Assembly (NCBI RefSeq): GCF_000183425.1
Contig: NC_014759.1
Location: 1,946,001-2,010,000, forward strand
Length of the DNA: 64,000 nt
Direction: 5' to 3'
Source of the DNA: Marivirga tractuosa DSM 4126
GTDB taxonomy: Bacteria > Bacteroidota > Bacteroidia > Cytophagales > Cyclobacteriaceae
Position numbers and translations under genes: made by a program. Below the pieces are notes generated by a model. That model saw only the letters and a program-made list of their open reading frames with translations. It did not search any database and had not been told where the DNA came from. Shown here piece by piece: positions 37,701 to 46,812 of this stretch. Numbering within the stretch: the stretch's first letter is position 1; each line of letters starts with the position of its first letter.

Positions 37701-38417
37701 ATGGGAAGAGCATTTGAATACCGTAGAGCAGCAAAAGAAAAAAGATGGGATAAGATGTCCCGTTTATTTCCGAGATTAGCCAAAACCATTACAATGGCGG
37801 CAAAAGAGGGTGGCCCTGATCCTGAGATGAATGCTTCCTTACGGACTGCCATTCAAAATGCCAAAGCCCAAAATATGCCTAAAGATAATATCGAGGCAGC
37901 CATTAAAAGGGCTTCAGGTTCAGAAGCTGAAAATTACGTAGAAGTTACTTTTGAAGGAAAAGGACCGCATGGTGTATTAATCTTCATAGAGTGCGCCACA
38001 GATAACAACAATCGTACCGTAGCCAATATCAAATCCTACTTTAATAAAGATAAAGTGGGTGCCAATTTAGTTCCCAATGGTTCTTTAGAGTTTATGTTCT
38101 CAAGAACAGCTGTTTTTGAGTTTGAGAAAACAGAGGAAATGGACATAGAAGAATTGGAATTAGAGTTAATTGATGCTGGAATGGAAGAAATCGAGGAAAA
38201 TGATGGTATGCTTTACGTCTATGGTGACTATAAAGAATTTGGAAATCTTTCTAAAAAACTAGAAGAACTTAATATAGATGTGAAAAATGCCTCTTTGAAA
38301 AGATTCGCTAATGATTCAATAGAATTTTCAGAAGAGCAATTGGCTGATATAGAAAAACTGATCGATAAAATTGAAGAAGATGATGATGTGCAAGCTGTTT
38401 ATACCAACATCGCTTAA
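37701..38417 (+). CDS. yebC: YebC/PmpR (TACO1) family protein
   Basis: 238 residues matching the family length, with the conserved start [30 protein letters not shown] and the [18 protein letters not shown] motif. Members have been described as DNA-binding regulators and, more recently, as ribosome-associated factors that help translation of proline stretches; the mitochondrial homologue TACO1 activates translation. MGRAFEYR is the Bacteroidota form of the usual MAGHSKW start. Monocistronic with its own promoter and a strong terminator. Confidence 0.92.
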   Translation: MGRAFEYRRAAKEKRWDKMSRLFPRLAKTITMAAKEGGPDPEMNASLRTAIQNAKAQNMPKDNIEAAIKRASGSEAENYVEVTFEGKGPHGVLIFIECATDNNNRTVANIKSYFNKDKVGANLVPNGSLEFMFSRTAVFEFEKTEEMDIEELELELIDAGMEEIEENDGMLYVYGDYKEFGNLSKKLEELNIDVKNASLKRFANDSIEFSEEQLADIEKLIDKIEEDDDVQAVYTNIA

Positions 38418-38430
38418 AATATATTCCAAA

Positions 38431-38472
38431 AACAAAAAGGGTCAATAAATGATTTCATTGACCCTTTTTGTT
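38431..38472. terminator. bidirectional terminator between yebC and the fasciclin gene
   Basis: Perfect 16-bp stem (AACAAAAAGGGTCAAT at 38431-38446 with ATTGACCCTTTTTGTT at 38457-38472) between convergent genes. A- and T-rich arms suit both directions. Confidence 0.85.
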
Positions 38473-38485
38473 CTAAAAGACTAAA

Positions 38486-39016
38486 TTATTTCAAAGGCAT
38501 AATCAATCTATCCAACTTGTAGACAATAGCTTCCTTTGTCTCCTCTTTCTTTTCTTCAATAACTGCATTTTCAATTTTTAACTCTTCATTATTAGATAGC
38601 GCTACTGACTGATTATTAATTGTACGCAATTCATTCTTTCTTGTCAAATCATCAAAATTCAATCTCTTTGGTATCACATGATAACTCAATAATTGGATGA
38701 GTGCTGTTTTATTTTCTTCATCCATAAAGTTCTCCCAAACGTCAGTTGGAAGCAATTGGATAGCTCTGTTTGTGGGAATTAATAAGGTCATTTTATCCAG
38801 TTTTGCCATTTCTTTTGCGAGCTCTGAATTTTTAAGAGCTTCATAAAAACTCGAGAATTCCGGATTATTTTTTATGGTGTTAATAATCCTTTCTAATTCT
38901 TTCGATTCAATCTCGTTGGACTTGGGTTTTCTAACTGGTTCTGCGAAGGCTTTACTCCCTATAATTGATGCAACTATAATCCCTATAAATAATATTAAAT
39001 CTCTTCTTTTCATCAC
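38486..39016 (-). CDS. Secreted fasciclin (FAS1) domain protein
   Basis: 176 residues: a signal peptide (basic MMKRR, hydrophobic 6-22) and one FAS1 domain (about 43-175) with the H1-like segment MTLLIPTNRAIQLLP, the YHVIP motif and a C-terminal VYKLDRLIMP. FAS1 domains act in adhesion at the cell surface or in the periplasm. It ends at the shared terminator with yebC. Single-domain versions are common in Bacteroidota; binding partner unknown. Confidence 0.85.
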   Translation of the reverse strand: MMKRRDLILFIGIIVASIIGSKAFAEPVRKPKSNEIESKELERIINTIKNNPEFSSFYEALKNSELAKEMAKLDKMTLLIPTNRAIQLLPTDVWENFMDEENKTALIQLLSYHVIPKRLNFDDLTRKNELRTINNQSVALSNNEELKIENAVIEEKKEETKEAIVYKLDRLIMPLK

Positions 39017-39115
39017 ACTAAATTTATAATTCCGTATCTGTTCATTTAATTATACCACTAACACGGAACCATAAGTTTTGTTTAACATATTTATCAAATA
39101 AATTAAACAAAAGAG

Positions 39116-39499
39116 TTAATTATACTCAGAGCGCTTTTCAGGATCATATTTTACAAAAAGATTGATGTAAGCAGACCTAGATAATCGAAAAGTAATGGGA
39201 ATCAGAAGTAGAGATAAAGAGACTGATAGGGTAATGATCAGCCAAAGTTCTGCAAATCCTAATATATTTAAAGCTACAAAAACGGTGATGATCAGTGCAA
39301 CTTGCATGGCGTAACTAATATACATGGCGCCATCAAAAAATGACGGCTCCGACATATAGCGCAAACCACAATGAGAGCAGTGCTTAGGCATTTTTTGGAA
39401 ATTTTTTAGATCATAAGCTTTCGACTTAAACAATTCACCTTCATGGCATCTTGGACACTTAAATCTAAATATGCTGTACAGTTTATTCCCCTTTTCCAT
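39116..39499 (-). CDS. DUF983 family membrane protein with zinc-ribbon-like cysteines
   Basis: 127 residues. The N-terminal part has two Cys pairs, CPRCHEGELF and HCSHCGLRY, spaced like a zinc ribbon, followed by EPSFFDGAMYISY and two transmembrane helices (about 60-80 and 84-103), the DUF983 pattern. Function of the family is not established; in proteobacteria members often lie near cytochrome oxidase assembly genes, but no such neighbour is seen here. Confidence 0.85.
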   Translation of the reverse strand: MEKGNKLYSIFRFKCPRCHEGELFKSKAYDLKNFQKMPKHCSHCGLRYMSEPSFFDGAMYISYAMQVALIITVFVALNILGFAELWLIITLSVSLSLLLIPITFRLSRSAYINLFVKYDPEKRSEYN

Positions 39500-39584
39500 T
39501 AGCTTTTATTCCTGTGTTATCTCCCATTTCATTTATAAACCAAATAAGCATTTTTAAAATGAACTTTAAGTAACTAAAGTTGCA

Positions 39585-40469
39585 TTAAGTATTAAGCCAC
39601 CTCCAAAATTTACCCAACAAAGTTTTTGGTTGAGGCTTTTGTATTTTATTTACTTCAATTTCTTGAGTTTTTTTCTTCTTTGGTTTTTTCTTTTGCTCAA
39701 GTTGTTTAGGCTTTAGAACTTTCTCCTTATAGAAGATTTCGCGCTTTCGCTTCTTTTCTTTTTCAAGTCTTTCACGCTTTCTAGCTTCTCTTTCCTCTTT
39801 ACGTTTCCTAACTTCTGCAGGACTTAGTTCATGTATTTGATTCCTTTTTGGAGACTTTTTCCTTGACTTTGAGTGAGCATTTTTTGTTTTAAGTTTCGTT
39901 TCCTCTCTTTGCTCTGCTTTTGGTTCTGATTTTGGCTTGGGTTCTGGCAGATCAATTTTGCCTACCACATTTAAGCCTTTCAATTCTACCTTAGCTGGCT
40001 TTATTACCAAACCTTCATCTATTTCTGACCCGTCTGCCTCTAATAACTCTTCAACTGTTTTAAATGATTTCTTAAACGTCTTTTCTGATTTCTCTACTGC
40101 TTTATCCTCTTCCTGAATTGACTGTTCTTTCTCTTCCTTCTGACTTACGATTTCTTCATCAGTCATATCCTCTTTCACTTCCTTCTCACCTAAGTCTTCT
40201 TTGTCAAGCTTTTCATCTTCGATTTTAAAAGTATCATCTTTCTCAGTAGCAATCTCCTCTGTTGACTCAATCTCAGCCTCTTCTACAGATGCTAATTCAT
40301 CAGATTCACTGTCTTCTTCTATTTCAAAATACTTATACAGTAATTGAACCGCCTCTTCTTCTAATTTAGTATTAGAATCTCTTTCAATAGTAAATCCTCT
40401 GATTTCTAGGAAATCAACTATGTCTTCTGTGGTGATGGAAAGTTTTCTCGCTGCTTGGGCAAGTCTCAT
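39585..40469 (-). CDS. Hypothetical protein with IF-2 N-terminal-like domain and acidic and basic tails
   Basis: 294 residues. Residues 1-50 (MRLAQAARKLSITTEDIVDFL…) resemble the small helical IF2_N fold found at the start of translation initiation factor IF-2. Residues about 55-150 are very acidic (Glu/Asp-rich, low complexity) and about 185-285 very basic (Lys/Arg-rich, coiled-coil-like). Such a three-part polyampholyte suggests nucleic acid or ribosome binding, but there is no GTPase domain. Present as a lone gene on the - strand. Function unknown; the IF2_N call is moderate. Confidence 0.6.
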   Translation of the reverse strand: MRLAQAARKLSITTEDIVDFLEIRGFTIERDSNTKLEEEAVQLLYKYFEIEEDSESDELASVEEAEIESTEEIATEKDDTFKIEDEKLDKEDLGEKEVKEDMTDEEIVSQKEEKEQSIQEEDKAVEKSEKTFKKSFKTVEELLEADGSEIDEGLVIKPAKVELKGLNVVGKIDLPEPKPKSEPKAEQREETKLKTKNAHSKSRKKSPKRNQIHELSPAEVRKRKEEREARKRERLEKEKKRKREIFYKEKVLKPKQLEQKKKPKKKKTQEIEVNKIQKPQPKTLLGKFWRWLNT

Positions 40470-40590
40470 GGTTGTTATTGGTTATTAGCTGGTTAATTGC
40501 AAATATATCATTTTACGAGGATATATGAATTTTTAATCAACTATTTACAATAGCTTAAAAAAAGAAATGGAAATAATTTGGATTCATGTA

Positions 40591-40628
40591 AAAGAAAAGA
40601 GTGCAGAGATCGATATCAACCTCTGCAC
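40591..40628 (-). terminator. terminator after icd
   Basis: GTGCAGAG (40601-40608) pairs with CTCTGCAC (40621-40628); on the - strand the stem is followed by a T-rich tract. It starts 11 bases after the icd stop. Confidence 0.65.
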
Positions 40629-40638
40629 AAATGATCTA

Positions 40639-42150
40639 CTATTCTCCTTGACCTAAAGAAAAACCTAATTTTCCGTCAAAAGTGTATAAATTCTCAGTTT
40701 TGATAATATCAAATCCTGCTTTGTTTAAAGCCATCATCAATTCCAATACTTCTTTATAATCAATAGCTTTATAATCCGGCTTGCCTTCGATAACCTCAGC
40801 ATTTTTAGAAATAAATCGGCATCTCCAGTGATCTGTACAGAAAGTAGATTCCATACCACCAGGGTAAACTTTCACCCCTCTATTCGTTATCATTTTAAGC
40901 TTTAAGAAATCTTTGGAGCTGTCAGTTAAAGCATCCCCGAATTTATTAGCATCTCTGTCTCTGTGATCAATAAAAACATCTACCCCAACTAATTTCTTTT
41001 CTTTAGGGGCATGCGATTTTTCTTGAATATTGATTCTAAAATCTTCTCCTTCCTTAACTTCAATTTTCTTGAAATGAGATGGAACTTGCCCTAATCTTGC
41101 AATTACGGCATCCGCAAATTCCATAGTACCTACTTTTTGTTTACTATGACCTTCCTTGTAGATTTCTCCAGTATGTATCCCATCTTCCATGGTTGTCAAC
41201 CAAGCATTGTGAATTAATGCTGCTTTTTCTACTTCTCCAAAATATTGCAACATTTGGATAGCACCATGCAATAATCCAGATGGATTGGCAATTTTCTTTC
41301 CTGCAATATCTGGAGCTGAACCATGAATCGCTTCGAACATGGCATAATCTTTACCGATATTGGAAGAACCTGCAAGTCCCACAGAGCCTGAAATTTCTGC
41401 AGTTACATCAGAAACAATGTCCCCATATAAATTCAAAGTAACGATTACATCATACTCTTCAGGACGATTAGCAATTCTCGCAGTAGCAATATCGATAATT
41501 TGACTCTCTGCTTGAATATCTGGATATTCTTTAGCTACTTCTTTGAAAACACTATGGAATAAACCATCAGAAATTTTCATGATATTATCCTTAACTAAGC
41601 AAGTAACTTTCTTACGGTTATATTTTTTAGCGTATTCAAATGCGTATCGAACAATCTTTTCAGAACCTGGTCTTGAAATCAATTTCAAGCATTGTACAAC
41701 CTCATCTGTTTGTTGATGTTCTATTCCCGCATATAAATCCTCTTCATTTTCTCTTACTACCACCAAGTCCATAATAGGGTGTTTGCTTTCCACAATCGGA
41801 TGATAAGAAACAGCTGGACGAACATTTGAGAACAATCCCAAAGATTTCCTAATGGTAACATTCAAGCTTTTGTAACCTGAGCCCTGTGGTGTAGTGATGG
41901 GAGCTTTTAGGATTACTTTCTTTTTATGAATTGCTTCCCAAGCACTTTCAGGAATTCCAGAGGTGTTGCCAGATAAATAGGCCTGCTCACCTATTTCAAT
42001 ATGGTCGGCATCCAAACTAACATTCGCTGCTTCCAAGATTTTCAAAGTGGCGTCCATTATTTCCGGACCAATTCCATCTCCTTTTGCAACAACTACTGGA
42101 AGTGCCTTGGTAGTTTTCTTTAAATAATCTGCATTAACAGAATCTTTCAT
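40639..42150 (-). CDS. icd: Isocitrate dehydrogenase (NADP-type, long form)
   Basis: TCA-cycle oxidative decarboxylation of isocitrate to 2-oxoglutarate. 503 residues: the beta-decarboxylating dehydrogenase core has VAKGDGIGPEIMDATLKIL (21-39), the substrate segment SLNVTIRKSLGLFSNVRP, NLYGDIVSDVTAEISGS and AIHGSAPDIAGKKIANPSG. An extra C-terminal domain of about 150 residues (from about 350) occurs in the Thermus-type long IDH. Cofactor preference cannot be fixed by eye. Monocistronic, with a strong promoter and a terminator. Confidence 0.9.
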   Translation of the reverse strand: MKDSVNADYLKKTTKALPVVVAKGDGIGPEIMDATLKILEAANVSLDADHIEIGEQAYLSGNTSGIPESAWEAIHKKKVILKAPITTPQGSGYKSLNVTIRKSLGLFSNVRPAVSYHPIVESKHPIMDLVVVRENEEDLYAGIEHQQTDEVVQCLKLISRPGSEKIVRYAFEYAKKYNRKKVTCLVKDNIMKISDGLFHSVFKEVAKEYPDIQAESQIIDIATARIANRPEEYDVIVTLNLYGDIVSDVTAEISGSVGLAGSSNIGKDYAMFEAIHGSAPDIAGKKIANPSGLLHGAIQMLQYFGEVEKAALIHNAWLTTMEDGIHTGEIYKEGHSKQKVGTMEFADAVIARLGQVPSHFKKIEVKEGEDFRINIQEKSHAPKEKKLVGVDVFIDHRDRDANKFGDALTDSSKDFLKLKMITNRGVKVYPGGMESTFCTDHWRCRFISKNAEVIEGKPDYKAIDYKEVLELMMALNKAGFDIIKTENLYTFDGKLGFSLGQGE

Positions 42151-42263
42151 GATAGGATTTTTATGTTCTAATAATCTATTTTTTCAAATTGAAGAGTAAT
42201 TTCACTATTGAGGATATACACGGTATATATGTATTATAGTTGATATAGCCTCTAAAATTGTTG

Positions 42264-42295
42264 CAAAAATAATGCAGAAGGCATTGGAATCAAAG
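42264..42295 (-). promoter_or_regulatory. promoter of icd
   Basis: On the - strand CTTTG (plus 42291-42295), a 19-base spacer and TATTTTTG (plus 42264-42271): both Bacteroidota elements at proper spacing. The 5' untranslated region would be about 100 bases. Confidence 0.6.
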
Positions 42296-42327
42296 CCGTT
42301 GTAAGTTTTAAACTGAAGTAATAAATT

Positions 42328-42567
42328 TCAGGCTGTTAGCTCAGGCTCTGGCTTGTCTTTAGGTAAGCAAACGCCTGGTGGTAAATCTAATACCGGATCG
42401 TCATCGTTTTCGCTAGAACCACCACCTCCTCCACCGTCTTCATCATCAGAATTATTACCGTTTTTTAGTACCCATCGAATAAAGTAAGATACCAAAAAAG
42501 CACAACTGGCTACCAAAATTAGGTAGTCAGGATTTTGAATGATATAGTGAAAGAAAGTTTCTGACAT
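42328..42567 (-). CDS. Small single-helix membrane protein, hypothetical
   Basis: 79 residues from ATG 42567 (MSETFFHYIIQNPDYL); an in-frame ATG at 42603 would add 12 residues. One transmembrane helix (about 16-35), then an Asp/Ser/Gly-rich low-complexity linker with six glycines, and a tail LDLPPGVCLPKDKPEPEL. The low-complexity tract and the Cys-containing tail suggest a real but poorly conserved envelope peptide. Function unknown; lies upstream of icd on the same strand, and the icd promoter is inside this short gap. Confidence 0.5.
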   Translation of the reverse strand: MSETFFHYIIQNPDYLILVASCAFLVSYFIRWVLKNGNNSDDEDGGGGGGSSENDDDPVLDLPPGVCLPKDKPEPELTA

Positions 42568-42603
42568 TTCTTTTAATACAATTTTAGGACTAAAAGCATT
42601 CAA

Positions 42604-43153
42604 AAGTTAATCAATTTATAATCAAAATGTTAAATGATCGGGTGGGAAATTTAAAAAGTACCGTTAAAAGTCTTGGTTATTGTATTACGATGAGTGCGAT
42701 TTTAATCAAGGAATTATAAGGTCGCACCTAACGGAGCTTAGGTTAAACTTTGTTTATTTTGGTTACCATAATGCGACCCCTACAGGGTCATTTTGGTAGT
42801 TTTGCCAATTGATTCGCTCTATATAAAAGGCTATAATAATCAATTACTTGGCATGCTCTTAAAAAGAAAAAGATTATGAACTTAATTCAAATCATTTTAA
42901 AATAATGCAATTAAAGATTTTTTTATTCTCACTATTTTGATAGATCGTAGATTTCCTAAGTCCCAGAGGGACGGTCATATGGTAACTTCAATCATAATAA
43001 TTTAACCAAGTTCCAGCGGAACGTCCATATGGTAAATATAAACTATAAAAAACAAAAAAGTTCCGTAGGAACGACCTTATAAAAATGTCAGAACAGTGAA
43101 TCTAATACCTTAGAGATAGATGAAATTAAATCAAACGAAAATAAAGGCTAATT
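42604..43153. repeat. intergenic array of palindromic mini-repeats
   Basis: Five related hairpins with different stems: ACCTAA/TTAGGT (42726-42743), GACCC/GGGTC (42775-42789), GTCCC/GGGAC (42960-42972), GTTCC/GGAAC (43010-43022) and GTTCC/GGAAC (43060-43072). Two are followed by the same word TCATATGGTAA or CCATATGGTAA (42975-42985, 43025-43035), and the 42775 copy is preceded by its reverse form GGTTACCATA. No gene seen. Confidence 0.75.
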
Positions 43154-44116
43154 TTAAAACCCCATTTTCTCATACCAGCCATACACTTTTCCTAAGCCTT
43201 CTTTAAACCTAACCTGAGGTTTATAGCCTAAAAGATTTTCAATTTTAGAGATGTCGGCTTTGGAATGCTTGACATCTCCAGGTCTCTCAGGTCCATAATT
43301 AGGCTTTAAATCTATCCCACTTAACTCCTGCAATAAACCAATCATATCATTAAGACTCATTTGATCTCCACAAGCCACATTGTATATTTGATTCAAAGCT
43401 TGCTTATTTTCTGTAAAAAGAGCCAAATCATTGGCATGAACAGCATTTTCCACGAACGTAAAATCTCTGCTAGTTTCACCATCACCATTAATAGTTGGCT
43501 CATTACCATGAATAAAAGCTTTGCAGAAAATAGGAATTACGGCCGCATAAGGATTATCAGGATTTTGCCTTGGACCGAAAATATTGAAGTACCGTAGTCC
43601 CACATAATTTAAGCCATAAGTCTTTTGAAAAACCTCTGCATATAACTCTACCGCATATTTTGTAACTGCATAAGGACTTAGAGGATTACCAATTATATCT
43701 TCTTGCTTAGGCAAACTCGGACTATCACCATAAGTACTTGATGAACAAGCCAAAACCACTCTATCAATTTTATTCTGAACCGCGGCATACAAAATATTAA
43801 CCGTCCCATCAATATTGACTTTAGTGCTCTGCATTGGGTTTTCAATTGATCGGGGAACAGAACCCAAAGCTGCTTGATGACTGATTAAATCAAAGCCTCC
43901 GGTCAGCTCAAGCATTTTATCATAATCGCAAATGTCTTCTTTGAAAAACTCAAATTTTGGATGGCTTTCAAATTCCTCTATATTACTATAGTATCCATTG
44001 GAAAGGTTATCAATCACTCTTACTTTTTCTACTCTATCATCATTAAGGTATTTTTCAACCAAATTTGATCCTATAAATCCTGCTCCTCCTGTAATTATGA
44101 TTTTCTTTTGCGACAT
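43154..44116 (-). CDS. NAD-dependent nucleotide-sugar epimerase (UDP-GlcNAc/glucose 4-epimerase type)
   Basis: Extended short-chain dehydrogenase of 320 residues. NAD motif TGGAGFIGSNLVE (9-21), SSSSTYGDSP with the catalytic serine/threonine, and YAVTKYAVELYAEVF with the catalytic Tyr/Lys pair. GSVPRSIENP and RYFNIFGPRQNPDNPYAAVIP are typical of WbpP-like 4-epimerases acting on UDP-GlcNAc/UDP-GalNAc(A); UDP-glucuronate epimerase or decarboxylase are alternatives. Probably supplies a sugar for surface polysaccharide, but no glycosyltransferase neighbours are in the window. Confidence 0.85.
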   Translation of the reverse strand: MSQKKIIITGGAGFIGSNLVEKYLNDDRVEKVRVIDNLSNGYYSNIEEFESHPKFEFFKEDICDYDKMLELTGGFDLISHQAALGSVPRSIENPMQSTKVNIDGTVNILYAAVQNKIDRVVLACSSSTYGDSPSLPKQEDIIGNPLSPYAVTKYAVELYAEVFQKTYGLNYVGLRYFNIFGPRQNPDNPYAAVIPIFCKAFIHGNEPTINGDGETSRDFTFVENAVHANDLALFTENKQALNQIYNVACGDQMSLNDMIGLLQELSGIDLKPNYGPERPGDVKHSKADISKIENLLGYKPQVRFKEGLGKVYGWYEKMGF

Positions 44117-44139
44117 GCTGAGATATATTTCTTTGCTGG

Positions 44140-44147
44140 CAAAGATA
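44140..44147 (-). promoter_or_regulatory. -7 element for the epimerase gene
   Basis: TATCTTTG on the - strand, an exact TAnnTTTG, 23 bases before the start codon. No matching -33 element seen. Confidence 0.45.
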
Positions 44148-44357
44148 AGGACTCTATTCTTTCTAGGAATGAGAATGAAATAAAACTTTAAACAAAGTCT
44201 ATTTATAATATACTATACTCTAAAAGTTAAAATGAATTGTAGTCCCAATAATGAGCTTTTACTTATTGCTGAAAAATCTTATTGACTTATTGTTACAGCC
44301 TAAGACTGCTTGTTTCAATACAGTACTTAAACAAAATCTTCACCTAAGAATCAAAAA

Positions 44358-45881
44358 TTATTTTTCAACGAATTCTTGCCATTCCCTAAAAGCATCTTCC
44401 TTCATCACCTTAGCCATTTTCACTTGACCACCTTTATGCTTGTTAGTATCGTTCCATTCCAAAAATTTGTCGGCAGATATCAAACTAATTTTCACATCTT
44501 TCAGGGCCTTATCGCGGGCTACTTTATAATTTTTATTACTGTTTTTAAGATGCTCATCTAGATGATTTCGGATTGCCTCATTATCAAACTCACTCTTCAT
44601 TTCATCTAACCCCAAATACCAGTGATGGATGTATTCCCCATCTTCTTTGACAGCTGAAACTGTAAATTCTTTAATGTTTAAAGGAAAATTCTCATTAAGA
44701 CTTTCGATTGCATCATCCATCTTATTTACTGAAAGTTGTGATCCCACTACATTCAAAAAGAATTTTGTTCTACCAGTAATCTTGATTTCATTTCTAGATA
44801 TATCGGTAAACTTGATAGTATCTCCAATCATATAGCGCCAAGCCCCGCTCACCGTAGAAATCAACAATATATATTCTTCTCCTTCTTTAACATTAGAAAT
44901 ATCCAATGCCTTTTTCTCTGGATTGATTTTTCCGGACTCCAACACACTATCTTCTTCAAAAGGCACAAATTCAAAATACACCCCATTATCGCAGAGTAAT
45001 TCCATCGCATCAGTATCAGGGCGAGTTTGAGTAGCCAAATATCCCTCAGAGGCAAGATATGTATCAATGTATTGAACTGGTTTACTGAATAATTTCTCGA
45101 AACTCTTTTTGTAAGGGTCTAATGCAACCCCTCCTGAGGTGTAAACTGCCAAATTCGGCCAAATATCATGTATTGAATCTACTTTATTGTACTCTATCAC
45201 TCTTTCCAACATCAACTCAATCCAAGATGGAATGCCCGAAATAGAACCAATATCCCAATTTTTTGCTTCTTTAGCGATGGCCTCCACTCTTTCATCCCAA
45301 TCATCGATACTGCTGATTTTCTCACCAGGCTTATAAAAATTCCTAAACCAATTCGGAATATTTGAAGCACTTATACCGCTTATTTCCCCTTCTAGATGAC
45401 CATTAACTTTATCTAGGTTAGTGCTGGAACCTAGCATTAAAATTTGCTTAGTAAAAAAGCTTTCAGGTAAATCCTTGAAATTAGATAAGCTTAAAACTTG
45501 CTGAATCCCTGCATTTCTTATGCTTTCTAGCATATCATCTGTAACCGGAATATGCTTGCTATGCCCTGTTGTGCCAGAACTAACTGCAAAGTTCTTCACT
45601 TTACCTGGCCAGCATATATCTTCCTTCCCTTCTAAGGATTTCTTCCACCAAAATTCCATATCATCATAATCATGGAATGGTATTTCCTCGGCAAACTTTT
45701 GGGCTATATTTTTCTTATTCAATAAATTTTCAAATCCGTAATACTTCCCAAAAGCTGTTGCTTTTGATTTTTCAAGCAGCTCTTTCAATGTTTCCTGTTG
45801 AGCATGAATTGGAGAATCATGTTTTTTGATCCTGCTCCCCACTTCAATAGCTGCCTTTATGATATTACTGATGATTTCCAT
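44358..45881 (-). CDS. GH3-family acyl-adenylating enzyme
   Basis: 507 residues matching the GH3 (auxin-responsive promoter) family, whose plant members adenylate jasmonate or auxin and join them to amino acids. The P-loop-like VSSGTTGHSKHIPV (about 93-106), the YTSGGVALDPY segment, YLASEGYLA with the adenylate-binding pattern and ISTVSGAWRYMIGDTIKF follow the family order. Bacterial GH3 proteins are common in Bacteroidota; their natural acids and amines are not known to me. Single gene, with no neighbour that shows the substrate. Confidence 0.88.
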   Translation of the reverse strand: MEIISNIIKAAIEVGSRIKKHDSPIHAQQETLKELLEKSKATAFGKYYGFENLLNKKNIAQKFAEEIPFHDYDDMEFWWKKSLEGKEDICWPGKVKNFAVSSGTTGHSKHIPVTDDMLESIRNAGIQQVLSLSNFKDLPESFFTKQILMLGSSTNLDKVNGHLEGEISGISASNIPNWFRNFYKPGEKISSIDDWDERVEAIAKEAKNWDIGSISGIPSWIELMLERVIEYNKVDSIHDIWPNLAVYTSGGVALDPYKKSFEKLFSKPVQYIDTYLASEGYLATQTRPDTDAMELLCDNGVYFEFVPFEEDSVLESGKINPEKKALDISNVKEGEEYILLISTVSGAWRYMIGDTIKFTDISRNEIKITGRTKFFLNVVGSQLSVNKMDDAIESLNENFPLNIKEFTVSAVKEDGEYIHHWYLGLDEMKSEFDNEAIRNHLDEHLKNSNKNYKVARDKALKDVKISLISADKFLEWNDTNKHKGGQVKMAKVMKEDAFREWQEFVEK

Positions 45882-45931
45882 AAAAAAATATTAGATTTTA
45901 AAATATAGAGTAAAAGTAAACACTCTACATT

Positions 45932-46741
45932 TTAACCGAAATATTTCTCTAGGGTTGCGGCCACGCCATCTTCTTTACCAGGCAGAGTGATTTCATCTGC
46001 TATTTCTTTCACCTCATCTTTCGCATTGCCAACTGCTACTCCACAGCCAACAGCTTTCAACATTTCGATATCATTGTAATTATCTCCAAACGCAATAACA
46101 TCCCTCATTTCAATATTGAATTCAGCTTGCAGTAGTTGAGATAAAGCACTTGCTTTGGATATTTGTAATGGGGCTATTTCTAAATAAGTGTCTTTTGAAC
46201 GGTAGAGGTGTAAAGGTGCATCAATAGAGATCAACTTGGCAACCAAGTTATCAATTAACTTAGGTTCTCCCATGCACATGATTTTATGGGCACCTTTTTC
46301 CTGAGTTTTCCAGCTTTCCATCAAATCTAAACTTGGGAAAATGGAAGCCTGAACTTTAGTGTTGTTAATTTCTCTTTGAGTCCATTGATCTTCCGAAGGA
46401 GCAAACCAGTCATCATCCAAATAAAAGCCAGCATGTAGATTTTCATTATGACACCATTTGGCAACAAACTCACATAAAGCAAAAGGAATTGTCACAGAAT
46501 CTAACACTGTAACACCTGACGTTTGAGAAATAACATAGCCTCCATTATAGCAAATTAAAGGCTGATTTGCTATATCCAAAGATTCCTGCAGGTGACGCAT
46601 AGCAGCCGGCATTCTACTAGAAGCCAACACCACAGCAATATCATTTTTAAGACTTCTAATGATGTCTATAGTTCTTTTAGATAATTCTCTTTCTGGGTTT
46701 AAAAGAGTTCCGTCTATGTCAGTACAGATTGCCTTGAACAT
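45932..46741 (-). CDS. Cof-type HAD-IIB phosphatase
   Basis: 269 residues. HAD motif I ICTDIDGTLLN (5-15) with both catalytic aspartates, motif II in VVLASSR, motif III lysine in ISKASALSQLL and motif IV FGDNYNDIEMLKAVG. A C2-type cap lies between motifs II and III, as in sugar-phosphate or flavin-precursor phosphatases (Cof, YbiV). Substrate cannot be assigned. Confidence 0.92.
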   Translation of the reverse strand: MFKAICTDIDGTLLNPERELSKRTIDIIRSLKNDIAVVLASSRMPAAMRHLQESLDIANQPLICYNGGYVISQTSGVTVLDSVTIPFALCEFVAKWCHNENLHAGFYLDDDWFAPSEDQWTQREINNTKVQASIFPSLDLMESWKTQEKGAHKIMCMGEPKLIDNLVAKLISIDAPLHLYRSKDTYLEIAPLQISKASALSQLLQAEFNIEMRDVIAFGDNYNDIEMLKAVGCGVAVGNAKDEVKEIADEITLPGKEDGVAATLEKYFG

Positions 46742-46770
46742 ATTCTCTTGAGCTTAAAATTTAATATTTG

Positions 46771-46799
46771 CAAAACTAATGCTTTTGAGAGAGTTCAAA
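46771..46799 (-). promoter_or_regulatory. promoter of the HAD phosphatase gene
   Basis: On the - strand TTTG (plus 46796-46799), 17-base spacer, TAGTTTTG (plus 46771-46778), 29 bases before the start codon. Confidence 0.5.
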
Positions 46800-46812
46800 A
46801 CAATCTTATTAC

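Noticed and set aside
42604..43153. CRISPR array
   Set aside because: Repeats are short, of differing sequence and irregular spacing, and no cas gene is in the window.
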